Source: a virus
Virus record (IMG/VR): IMGVR_UViG_3300017755_005244
Location: 1 to 21,615 of that record
Reading direction: 5' to 3' (one strand)
DNA length: 21,615 nt
The translations under genes were made by a program, and so were the position numbers. Position 1 is the stretch's first letter; every line of letters begins with the position of its first letter. A model generated the notes under the pieces. It saw only the letters and a program-made list of their open reading frames with translations, was not told where the DNA came from and did not search any database. Positions 15,892-21,615 of the stretch are shown piece after piece.

Positions 15892-16592
15892 TTTCTTTTT
15901 GTTGCCCATCGAGAGGTAGGCCTGAACTTGCAAAAAGGTTAATAGATACAGCAACGCAGACACAAAAAGGCGACACCGAGTTTCTTTTTTATCTTAACGA
16001 CGACGATGAAAAGTTAGAACAGTATAAAGATCTGCTAGACGAAAAACATTATACTGTTGGGCCTAATCAATCAACTTGCTACAGTTGGAACTTAATGGCC
16101 GATAAGGCCTCGCACGATATAGTGATGCTTATGGGCGACGATGTACAGGTACAAACAAAAGGATGGGATCAACTTATTGCAGACGAATTTCTCAGGTACG
16201 AGGACAGGATTTTAATGGTAGTGCCGAGCGATGGCAGGGACAAAGGTACTAAAGAGCACGGTGATGAGACAATGCTCTGGCCAGATGACCCATTACCGGC
16301 GGCTCACTTTGCCGTGCATAAGAATTGGACTAATACGTTAGGCTATCTTGCTCCACCGTTCTTTTGGCATTGGCACGTGGACACGTACACACAGAAAGTT
16401 GCACGTAAATTAAACAGATGTCTTTATTTGCCAACAGTGACGTTTAAAGCCAAAAAAATTATTGACGACAACGCAGGGAAACAAATACGTAAAAATCTTA
16501 ATATCAATGAACGAGATAATTTTGTTTGGACTAAAGTAAAACAGAGATGTTTACAAGCAGACGTCCTAGCGTTGCAAGAAAAAATAAATTAA
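15888..16592 (+). CDS. GT2-like (GT-A fold) glycosyltransferase
   Basis: A 234-residue protein beginning MISFCCPSRGRPELAKRLID, the usual first strand and turn of GT-A nucleotide-sugar transferases. NDDDEK (38-42) and MLMGDDVQV (80-88) provide the acidic residues; the second is the probable DxD-equivalent metal site. WHWHVDTY (160-167) may supply a late histidine. The protein is short and has no membrane segment, so it is likely soluble or peripheral. It is last in the plus-strand block, coupled by ATGA to the SDR. Its TAA lies within TTAA (16589-16592), shared with the stop of the convergent oxygenase gene. Donor and acceptor unknown. Confidence 0.72.
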   Translation: MISFCCPSRGRPELAKRLIDTATQTQKGDTEFLFYLNDDDEKLEQYKDLLDEKHYTVGPNQSTCYSWNLMADKASHDIVMLMGDDVQVQTKGWDQLIADEFLRYEDRILMVVPSDGRDKGTKEHGDETMLWPDDPLPAAHFAVHKNWTNTLGYLAPPFFWHWHVDTYTQKVARKLNRCLYLPTVTFKAKKIIDDNAGKQIRKNLNINERDNFVWTKVKQRCLQADVLALQEKIN

Positions 16593-17191
16593 CCTGTATA
16601 AAAACAGTGCTTGTTTTCCTTCATAAGAAAGAAGTTTAGAGTGATCCTCTGTTCGGTTTGGTCACTTTCATAACTGTGCCAAGTCTTACTTTGCTGTCCG
16701 CAAAATATAAAAGTACTGTTAGGTTTCCATTCTGCTTCTTTCACAAAACTATTTGGATTGTCCTCTGTGTACATCTTAGTGCCTACATTGTTTTCAGGTG
16801 TAACGTATGTCACACTGCTCCATATCTTCTCTAGGCCTTCTTGGTGTATATGAAACTTGTAAGGCAACGGTGGTGTTATTGATATGTGTGCATTTACGGC
16901 CAAGTTATTGAACCAACGATGTGCAGGATATTTTTCACAAAGTGCTTTTGCATTGATTAAAATATTTCTGCTTATGTCTTCTATCTGCTCGTAGAACGAG
17001 ATGTTGTAGTCTTGAAAATCTTTTGGATAAAGTGCAACAAGTTTGTCTTTAGGCACATCTAAGTTTTCGCATTCCTTACGTAATGTATCAAAGTCTTGCT
17101 TTGGTAATGTATCATTGATAATCTGATGAGACCATGGCAAACTTATTATTTCACTTTCGAGACAGTTGTTTAAAAAATATTCGCCTATCAT
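16589..17191 (-). CDS. 2OG-Fe(II) oxygenase-like protein
   Basis: A 200-residue protein with features of the double-stranded beta-helix oxygenases. H116-x-E118 (HQE) could be the HxD/E iron pair, with H172 (TWHSY) as the distal ligand and R182 (QRITLNF) as the 2OG-binding residue. H114, two residues earlier, is an alternative ligand. HxE in place of HxD occurs in the superfamily but is less common, so activity is likely rather than certain. It is not a close copy of the oxygenase at 4099-4602. AGGAAG at 17203-17198 gives a good ribosome site. The start overlaps the radical SAM stop as ATGA, so the two enzymes may act on the same molecule. Confidence 0.68.
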   Translation of the reverse strand: MIGEYFLNNCLESEIISLPWSHQIINDTLPKQDFDTLRKECENLDVPKDKLVALYPKDFQDYNISFYEQIEDISRNILINAKALCEKYPAHRWFNNLAVNAHISITPPLPYKFHIHQEGLEKIWSSVTYVTPENNVGTKMYTEDNPNSFVKEAEWKPNSTFIFCGQQSKTWHSYESDQTEQRITLNFFLMKENKHCFYTG

Positions 17192-18192
17192 TGCATACTT
17201 CCTATTCTACCAATTACACCTTGTTGACGTGAAAGTAATTTTGATTGCATTGGCTGTGTCCAATGTCCTTTGAACTTGCCTCTCGAACAGGTATTGCATA
17301 TCAAATTTTTCTTACTATCTGAATATTCTTTAGCGTATATTATTGCGTGTTCCTTTTGTAAGTTGTGCCATGCTTTCTCAATTCCAATTTCAAAAACGTT
17401 TCCATAGTTTGTTTTTCCTTCTGCATCATCACAACACAACACGGTTTTCCCATCAACTAATATTTCCATTTGCCTAAGTACACGTCCACCACCCATTGCA
17501 CAGCCTTGCATGTAGTTGTTGTTATCTATTACTGCATCATAAGGCGTGGTCCAATCTCCATCGCCATCGCCCATTCTATTCTCTACCCAGTTAGTCTTTG
17601 ACTTCACTTTGCCAAGTATAACATTCTGGTACTCAGCAAGTGTTTCACTACTTGCGGTCGCTGATTGTTTTTTATGTTTGATTCCTATTCTTATTCTTTT
17701 TGAAAGTTCTGGATAATTTTCTTTTACAAATTTCAAACTGTTTAGCGTTTTATCTTTTTTAATTTTCATAAAGTCCCAAAGTTCTTCTGCTGTGTGACCG
17801 ATGACACTCATATGGATGTTGCCTAAAAGGTGAATGTACTTGTTTAAAATTTCACACTGCTTTTTGGTAAACGATACCCCGTTTGTGCAAAGTCCAATTT
17901 TGATCTTGTAATGATCACAAAGTTCCATTATGTATTCTAGATTAGGTTGCACCAACGGATCACTGTATCTCCATGGACTAATCGCACAGGTATAATCTTT
18001 GACCCTGTGCTTTTTTATCAATGAGCCGTAGTCATGCAACAGTGTTCCTAACTGTTCCTGTGTCATCTGTTTGCCATGATATGTTTTGTCTTCACTCAAT
18101 GTGGTGTAAGGACAACAGAAGCATTTTGCGTTACATAAGTTTATAGGCTCGAACGCTATCGATGTGGGTAGTGGTATAGGTTGGTACATCAT
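17188..18192 (-). CDS. Radical SAM/SPASM domain enzyme
   Basis: A 334-residue radical SAM protein. The [4Fe-4S] cluster motif CxxxCxxC is C20, C24 and C27 (in LCNAKCFCC), right after an N-terminal strand. The C-terminal SPASM-like region has C231, the pair C253/C254, and C299/C302, which could hold one or two auxiliary clusters; YGNVFEIG is a typical SPASM turn. These enzymes modify peptides, sugars or proteins by hydrogen abstraction. No short precursor peptide is evident nearby. The context of sugar enzymes suggests an epimerisation, dehydrogenation or deoxygenation of a glycan, as inference. It is coupled by ATGA to genes on both sides (17188-17191 and 18189-18192). Confidence 0.86.
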   Translation of the reverse strand: MMYQPIPLPTSIAFEPINLCNAKCFCCPYTTLSEDKTYHGKQMTQEQLGTLLHDYGSLIKKHRVKDYTCAISPWRYSDPLVQPNLEYIMELCDHYKIKIGLCTNGVSFTKKQCEILNKYIHLLGNIHMSVIGHTAEELWDFMKIKKDKTLNSLKFVKENYPELSKRIRIGIKHKKQSATASSETLAEYQNVILGKVKSKTNWVENRMGDGDGDWTTPYDAVIDNNNYMQGCAMGGGRVLRQMEILVDGKTVLCCDDAEGKTNYGNVFEIGIEKAWHNLQKEHAIIYAKEYSDSKKNLICNTCSRGKFKGHWTQPMQSKLLSRQQGVIGRIGSMQ

Positions 18193-18734
18193 TCTTTTAC
18201 CATAAGATAATCACTTTTGAACATGTCATCTATGCCTTTTAATTTATACCCCCAACTTTGTAACAATTCTACAGCGTCTGTGTTACCTTTATTTTGTTCC
18301 ACAACTATGACAGGAAAATATTTTTTGATAGTTTTTTCACTTCCTCTGACTGCTCTCAATTCGTAACCTTCGATGTCATATTTAATAAAACCAATATTTT
18401 GATAGTCAAAACTATCAATTGTTTTGATAGGAACTTTAATATTGCCATTGTCTTTGATTCTACCAACCTTGTTACTGCTAGTAAATGAGTGACCATTTTG
18501 TTCACCGATTCCACAGACAGTGTATGTGAACTTTGTAAAGTCTTTTACATTTTTTTGGAATTCTTTTATTTTGTTTCTAAAATCAAAAGCAAATATGTGT
18601 TCAAAATCCTGTTCCATTTGTGCTGAGAATCCGCCTTCTCTACAACCAACATCAATCCCAACAGTCCCTTTTGAAATGTAAGGTTTGGCCATTGCGTACG
18701 TCTCTCTCCAGTTTCTTAGATGTTGTTCGTCCAT
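18189..18734 (-). CDS. FkbM-family SAM-dependent methyltransferase, minus-strand copy
   Basis: A 181-residue methyltransferase. Motif I is GIDVGCREGGF (26-36), and the FkbM signature FIKYDIEGYELRAVRGSE lies at 116-133. A longer frame starts at 18764. I place the start at 18734 because its ATG then overlaps the preceding gene's TAA as TAATG, a junction used repeatedly here, and the extra ten residues would overlap that gene by 31 bases. It presumably O-methylates a sugar, or a group on the product of the radical SAM and oxygenase enzymes next to it. It ends in ATGA with the radical SAM gene. Confidence 0.84.
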   Translation of the reverse strand: MDEQHLRNWRETYAMAKPYISKGTVGIDVGCREGGFSAQMEQDFEHIFAFDFRNKIKEFQKNVKDFTKFTYTVCGIGEQNGHSFTSSNKVGRIKDNGNIKVPIKTIDSFDYQNIGFIKYDIEGYELRAVRGSEKTIKKYFPVIVVEQNKGNTDAVELLQSWGYKLKGIDDMFKSDYLMVKE

Positions 18735-19000
18735 TATAAATTTTTTTCGTATTCGGTTAGCCACGCTTCTAAATCAGGACCATTCAAAGGTTTTTCAGTT
18801 AGCCATTCTTGCACACCCTGACTTGATGCCCACTTGCCACTTGGCATCTGCCAAGAATTGTGCTTTGGTTCTTCCACATGTTTGCCAACCATGTATCTCC
18901 TCGTTCCCGGACCATATGGCTTTATTTCCGATTGGACCACGATGAGCCCTAGTCTGTCTATCCAGTCCAACATTCGTTCTTTGTGATTTTTTTTCGTCAT
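18734..19000 (-). CDS. Small protein of unknown function (88 aa)
   Basis: I do not recognise a family. The 88-residue product is tryptophan-rich and basic at the N-terminus. Two WLTE motifs near the C-terminus (EWLTEKP and AWLTEYEK) fall in likely short helices. There is no signal peptide, membrane segment or cysteine motif. It sits between the 142-residue unknown gene (15-base gap) and the FkbM methyltransferase, to which it is joined by TAATG at 18734. Its position in a tightly packed operon and the coupled junction support it as a real gene. Confidence 0.68.
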   Translation of the reverse strand: MTKKNHKERMLDWIDRLGLIVVQSEIKPYGPGTRRYMVGKHVEEPKHNSWQMPSGKWASSQGVQEWLTEKPLNGPDLEAWLTEYEKNL

Positions 19001-19015
19001 AACTGCAAACAGTAG

Positions 19016-19444
19016 TTATCGGAATTTACGGAGCAGTCTTTGCCATTGATCGTTTGTCATATCTATTTGAATAAGTGGATGACGTATATATTTTCTATTT
19101 TTTTGTATAAATTTTATATTTTTTGATTTCGTTACGAGAAATGTATTTGGTAGATATGCTAGTTTCTTGTCATTCACACACACGTAGGACCGTGTGTTAT
19201 CTGCACGTTCTTTGAAGAACCACAAACACATTATTTCTTTGTTAAAATCTATTTCAGAAAAATCATCTTTGAATTCAAAACCGATTCTGTACAGTGTATC
19301 AAATTCTTGCCAGGTCTTGTGATCAAAGTTATTTTGATTTTCATATAGTTTGTCATATTCTTTTGTGTCAAAAATATCCTGTGCATAGATATGTGTTATA
19401 GGATCTCTGAAGTAATGATTTGGTTTAAGTTTATCCCAGTTCAT
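19016..19444 (-). CDS. Unknown protein (142 aa) downstream of the GT8-like gene
   Basis: Not recognised. The protein is rich in aromatic, Asp and Lys residues and starts MNWDKLKPNHYF. A longer frame opens at 19480, but the ATG at 19444 forms TAATG with the stop of the upstream transferase and is preferred. The C-terminal half (residues about 95-135) alternates hydrophobic and charged residues like a beta-sandwich. It could be a degenerate cupin or oxygenase relative, but no HxD or distal His-Arg pair is visible, so no function is assigned. No membrane segment or signal peptide. Confidence 0.7.
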   Translation of the reverse strand: MNWDKLKPNHYFRDPITHIYAQDIFDTKEYDKLYENQNNFDHKTWQEFDTLYRIGFEFKDDFSEIDFNKEIMCLWFFKERADNTRSYVCVNDKKLAYLPNTFLVTKSKNIKFIQKNRKYIRHPLIQIDMTNDQWQRLLRKFR

Positions 19445-20118
19445 TATGAGCTGAACAAGTTTATAAGTTCTTTCTTCCAATCATCGCTGTACTCACAATC
19501 TCTGTATCCATCAAACCATGGCCCGCCTTCTGTGTAGTGTAATATTTTTGGTGTGCCATCATTTGGTTCTTTATACCAACCCACAAGCCAATTATATTCT
19601 AATGGCAATAAACCGATTTCATTATCTTCCAACCAACTGAACCTGTGTAGGAATTTTGGTGATTCTTCGTTGAGTAATTCTGGAGTAAGGATTTTGTTCT
19701 TTGGATGTTCACAGTTCCATAGCACCATACTAGACCAATTCTTTCTTGGATACACTGTTTGGGTTTGACCGTCCATTTTAGTTGTCTCTTTTGGTGTGTA
19801 ATCATGTTGTACAACTACAACTGCTTTACTTGGATCGCAATACTTTATCAGTTCATGACTAGGTATTTTCCATAGGAAGTCACAGTCACAGAACACTGCC
19901 CAGCCTTTGAAGTCATTCATATAGGGCACGAAGAACCTAGTGAACGTGAACTCTGTTGATGCCAACTTGTCCACAGGTCTGGTATAGAGTCCTTGGTCTC
20001 GCATTTGTTTTTGCTTGAGGGGGATAACTTCTGCTGACGGGTCTCTTCGCTTGATGCTGTGTTCACATACTTGGTATGCTATGTCTTCTCTGCTGTCGTG
20101 CCCTACGTATATCTTCAT
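19444..20118 (-). CDS. GT8-like glycosyltransferase
   Basis: A 224-residue GT-A enzyme. MKIYVGHDSRED at the start is the nucleotide-sugar binding strand. FCDCDFLW gives the DxD at D78/D80, and ILHYTEGGPWF (192-202) puts H194 at the late metal-ligand position used by GT8-like enzymes. I use 20118 rather than the in-frame ATG at 20154. The 20118 start has AGGAAG at 20127-20122, an ATGA overlap with the HAD gene, and the beta-strand at residue 2. It is the outermost recognisable transferase of the glycan region on this side. Its sugar is unknown. Confidence 0.8.
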   Translation of the reverse strand: MKIYVGHDSREDIAYQVCEHSIKRRDPSAEVIPLKQKQMRDQGLYTRPVDKLASTEFTFTRFFVPYMNDFKGWAVFCDCDFLWKIPSHELIKYCDPSKAVVVVQHDYTPKETTKMDGQTQTVYPRKNWSSMVLWNCEHPKNKILTPELLNEESPKFLHRFSWLEDNEIGLLPLEYNWLVGWYKEPNDGTPKILHYTEGGPWFDGYRDCEYSDDWKKELINLFSS

Positions 20119-20741
20119 TTTCTTCCTGAAACTATTTTGTGTATGTCTTGCCAATTACTTACACGTATAACTTCAGGATGATCGAAATCTTGATTGTATG
20201 GATGGTCTATTAATATAGGCTTTAAACCGTATTTGAGCCCGGCTACAGCGTTCTTTGGCTTGTCCTCGACCCAATATAGTCCGGTGTTGTGGAACTCCGC
20301 TAATGCACTATCTTTGTCAGCACCAGTACCTAGAATATGATAATTTGTGAAAACGTGATCACCAAATAACTCTCCAAGTCTTCTCTTCCTTAATTCCTGA
20401 GCAGGTATATCTGAAGTTTGGGAAGTGATTGGAATAAAGGTCCAACCTTCTGCGGCCAATAGTTTTACCCAAGTTTGTGATTCAAGCATTGGACGTTGAG
20501 TACCCATCCAGGCACTTCTATTGAATTCTCTAATCTCTTTACGGATTTCGGTTACTGTCAGACCAAACCTCTCTGCCATCTCGTATGTGTTCTCTTTGTT
20601 TGGCAGTAATCTATATGGATGGTACCTGGCACCTTTCTCATCAAACAGTGTTCGTTGCAACATCCACTTTGTGAAATGGTGTTCCCATTCCAACAGGACT
20701 CCGTCTACATCTGTGAGTATGATCCTATTTGATGTCTGCAT
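20115..20741 (-). CDS. HAD-superfamily hydrolase
   Basis: A 208-residue HAD-fold phosphatase-like protein. Motif I is TDVDGVLLEW, with D11 as nucleophile and D13 as general acid. Motif II is ITSQT (T106/S107), and motif IV is WVEDKPKNA, with E159/D160 as the magnesium ligands. A helical cap of about 70 residues follows motif I. Such proteins in phages may dephosphorylate nucleotides, sugars or DNA ends. Here it sits at the boundary between the glycan genes and the small replication-type genes, so either role is possible. Its first 17 bases overlap the upstream gene and its stop overlaps the GT8-like start as ATGA. Confidence 0.82.
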   Translation of the reverse strand: MQTSNRIILTDVDGVLLEWEHHFTKWMLQRTLFDEKGARYHPYRLLPNKENTYEMAERFGLTVTEIRKEIREFNRSAWMGTQRPMLESQTWVKLLAAEGWTFIPITSQTSDIPAQELRKRRLGELFGDHVFTNYHILGTGADKDSALAEFHNTGLYWVEDKPKNAVAGLKYGLKPILIDHPYNQDFDHPEVIRVSNWQDIHKIVSGRK

Positions 20742-21186
20742 CTTCCATACCTGCTACTCTCAGTTTCACAATGTTAGTAATTTGCCATTGTTTCTGATCC
20801 AGTCCTTTGGTTATACCTAGCCATTGATTCCTTATTAATGCAAAGTCATTTATTATTTTGTCCATATCAACAACATCATCCTCACCGTCAACGTACTTCT
20901 CTGCGTCTCTGCTTGACAGTGCTCTGTTGTAGTTTTCTAAATACTTTCTGAAAGTTTTTGATCTTAGTCTTCTCAACTCTATGTTTAGGTATTCGAGTAT
21001 TGCTTCTAGTTGTTGCAGTTGACTGAATCTCTCTTCTACGATACCTGGAAGTGCGGCACTGGCTCTTTCAAGATTACCATATATCTTGCACTGCTTTTTT
21101 GCTTCTAACAATTCTTTGTCAAAGTATGCTACACAGTCTGGTATCTTGTCTAGGTTCCTGCTGACTAGGTTGTACCAATTAATCAT
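20725..21186 (-). CDS. Conserved-looking phage protein, possibly UvsY-like
   Basis: A 153-residue, strongly helical protein with heptad-like spacing in the middle (about residues 55-90: FSQLQQLEAILEYLNIEL). A motif EKYVDGEDDVVD is followed by a C-terminal WQITNIVKLRVAGM. The order (helix, acidic turn, helix, then WQI-N near the end) resembles T4 and cyanophage UvsY, the mediator that loads UvsX recombinase onto single-stranded DNA. The resemblance is a pattern judgment, and T4-like phages carry other conserved proteins of this size. The helicase partner uvsW lies at the other end of the window. It overlaps the 77-residue gene by eight bases. Confidence 0.8.
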   Translation of the reverse strand: MINWYNLVSRNLDKIPDCVAYFDKELLEAKKQCKIYGNLERASAALPGIVEERFSQLQQLEAILEYLNIELRRLRSKTFRKYLENYNRALSSRDAEKYVDGEDDVVDMDKIINDFALIRNQWLGITKGLDQKQWQITNIVKLRVAGMEDADIK

Positions 21187-21412
21187 CTTCGCCGTATCCG
21201 TCTGACTCTTCGTCTTCTTCGAACACAGTGTTGATCGCTTCTTCTAATTTGGGATCGTATTCAGCAGACGCTTTGATCTCGTCGTGCTCCACTCCTATGT
21301 CCTCTAGGCTCTTGATGAAGTCTATGGCACAATCCAGTTTCTGTCTCTCTGGAACGTAGTGTGTTATGGAGTTCCATAACCTTTCGATGTCCTCGTGTGT
21401 AAAGTCTATCAT
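21179..21412 (-). CDS. Small acidic phage protein of unknown function (77 aa)
   Basis: The product begins MIDFTHEDIERLWNSI, probably an amphipathic helix, and ends in a highly acidic tail (EEDEESDGYGEDD). There is no signal peptide or membrane segment. The acidic tail could bind basic proteins or mimic DNA, but this is only a suggestion. The style resembles small proteins common in T4-like marine phages. It is coupled to the upstream partial gene by TAATG at 21412 and overlaps the next gene by eight bases, so the frame is secure even though the function is not known. Confidence 0.78.
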   Translation of the reverse strand: MIDFTHEDIERLWNSITHYVPERQKLDCAIDFIKSLEDIGVEHDEIKASAEYDPKLEEAINTVFEEDEESDGYGEDD

Positions 21413-21615
21413 TACTCTTCTTTTTTAGTCTTTGCTTTTGTCTTTGTTTCTACTTCGATAGGGGCATCGGTATCTTCCATTTCGGTAGGTACCTCTTCTT
21501 TAAACTCTGCCATTATCATATCTAATTTATCACCAACCCATGCTTTCCTAAAGTCTATGTGTTCTTTACCTGCTTTATCGATGTATTTCAGTCTGTTTCC
21601 TGTCTGAACTAATTC
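21412..21615 (-). CDS. C-terminal part of an unknown phage protein with a Lys/Glu-rich tail (partial)
   Basis: An open frame enters from the right edge of the window and stops with TAA at 21414-21412, so only the last 67 residues are visible. The visible part reads as a folded segment (TGNRLKYIDKAGKEHIDFRK) followed by a low-complexity tail of Glu, Thr and Lys ending KTKAKTKKEE. Its stop shares a base with the next gene's start (TAATG). No family can be assigned from this fragment; the true start is outside the window. Confidence 0.75.
   Translation of the reverse strand, partial: ELVQTGNRLKYIDKAGKEHIDFRKAWVGDKLDMIMAEFKEEVPTEMEDTDAPIEVETKTKAKTKKEE

Noticed and set aside
16580-16615. Possible terminator hairpin (CTGT...ACAG) at the convergent gene ends
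   Set aside because: The stem is only four base pairs, lies inside the oxygenase coding end and is not followed by a clean U-tract.
19100-19125. TATAAAAT/TATAAATT sequences resembling T4 late promoters
   Set aside because: They lie in an AT-rich stretch inside a gene, do not match TATAAATA exactly and have no nearby downstream start that needs a promoter.
1-21615. tRNA genes, CRISPR arrays, insertion sequences or attachment sites
   Set aside because: No gap longer than about 60 bases exists to hold them, and I saw no transposase, integrase, direct repeat array or cloverleaf-like sequence.

Overview
The window looks like part of the genome of a T4-like marine myovirus, close in character to the cyanophage or pelagiphage groups. 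The base composition is AT-rich. Genes abut or overlap almost everywhere, and no gene-free stretch exceeds about 60 bases. At the left end is a T4-type UvsW recombination helicase. At the right end is a run of small conserved-looking phage genes: a HAD phosphatase, a possible UvsY-like protein, a 77-residue acidic protein and the C-terminus of a lysine/acid-rich protein. The host cannot be named from sequence alone.

Layout. (1) 20-2846, minus: uvsW and an unrecognised 452-residue protein, behind a near-consensus sigma-70 promoter at 2871-2898. (2) 2901-3377, plus: a lone SprT-like metalloprotease. (3) 3357-12727, minus: a glycan operon with a GT42/DUF115-like protein, a 2OG-Fe(II) oxygenase, three KpsS/KpsC-like proteins, two paralogous DAD-motif glycosyltransferases, an AsnB-type amidotransferase, GDP-mannose 4,6-dehydratase and a GT61 enzyme. 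(4) 12768-16592, plus: an oppositely oriented block with an SGNH-like protein, a fourth KpsS/C-like protein, an FkbM methyltransferase, an extended SDR epimerase and a GT2-like enzyme. (5) 16589-20118, minus: a second 2OG oxygenase, a radical SAM/SPASM enzyme, a second FkbM methyltransferase, two unknown small proteins and a GT8-like enzyme. (6) 20115-21615, minus: the small phage genes.

Taken together, roughly 17 kb (3357-20118) is a phage-borne saccharide synthesis and decoration cassette. It can supply sugar nucleotides (GMD, SDR), transfer sugars (at least eight or nine putative transferases), and decorate by amidation (AsnB), methylation (FkbM), hydroxylation (2OG), acyl chemistry (SGNH) and radical chemistry (SPASM). 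Its likely purpose is remodelling of the host surface during infection or glycosylation of the virion; the sequence does not decide between them.

Translation is strongly coupled. Six junctions are ATGA overlaps and five are TAATG overlaps. Three starts were placed by these overlaps (18734, 19444, 20118) and one by comparison with a paralogue (6339).
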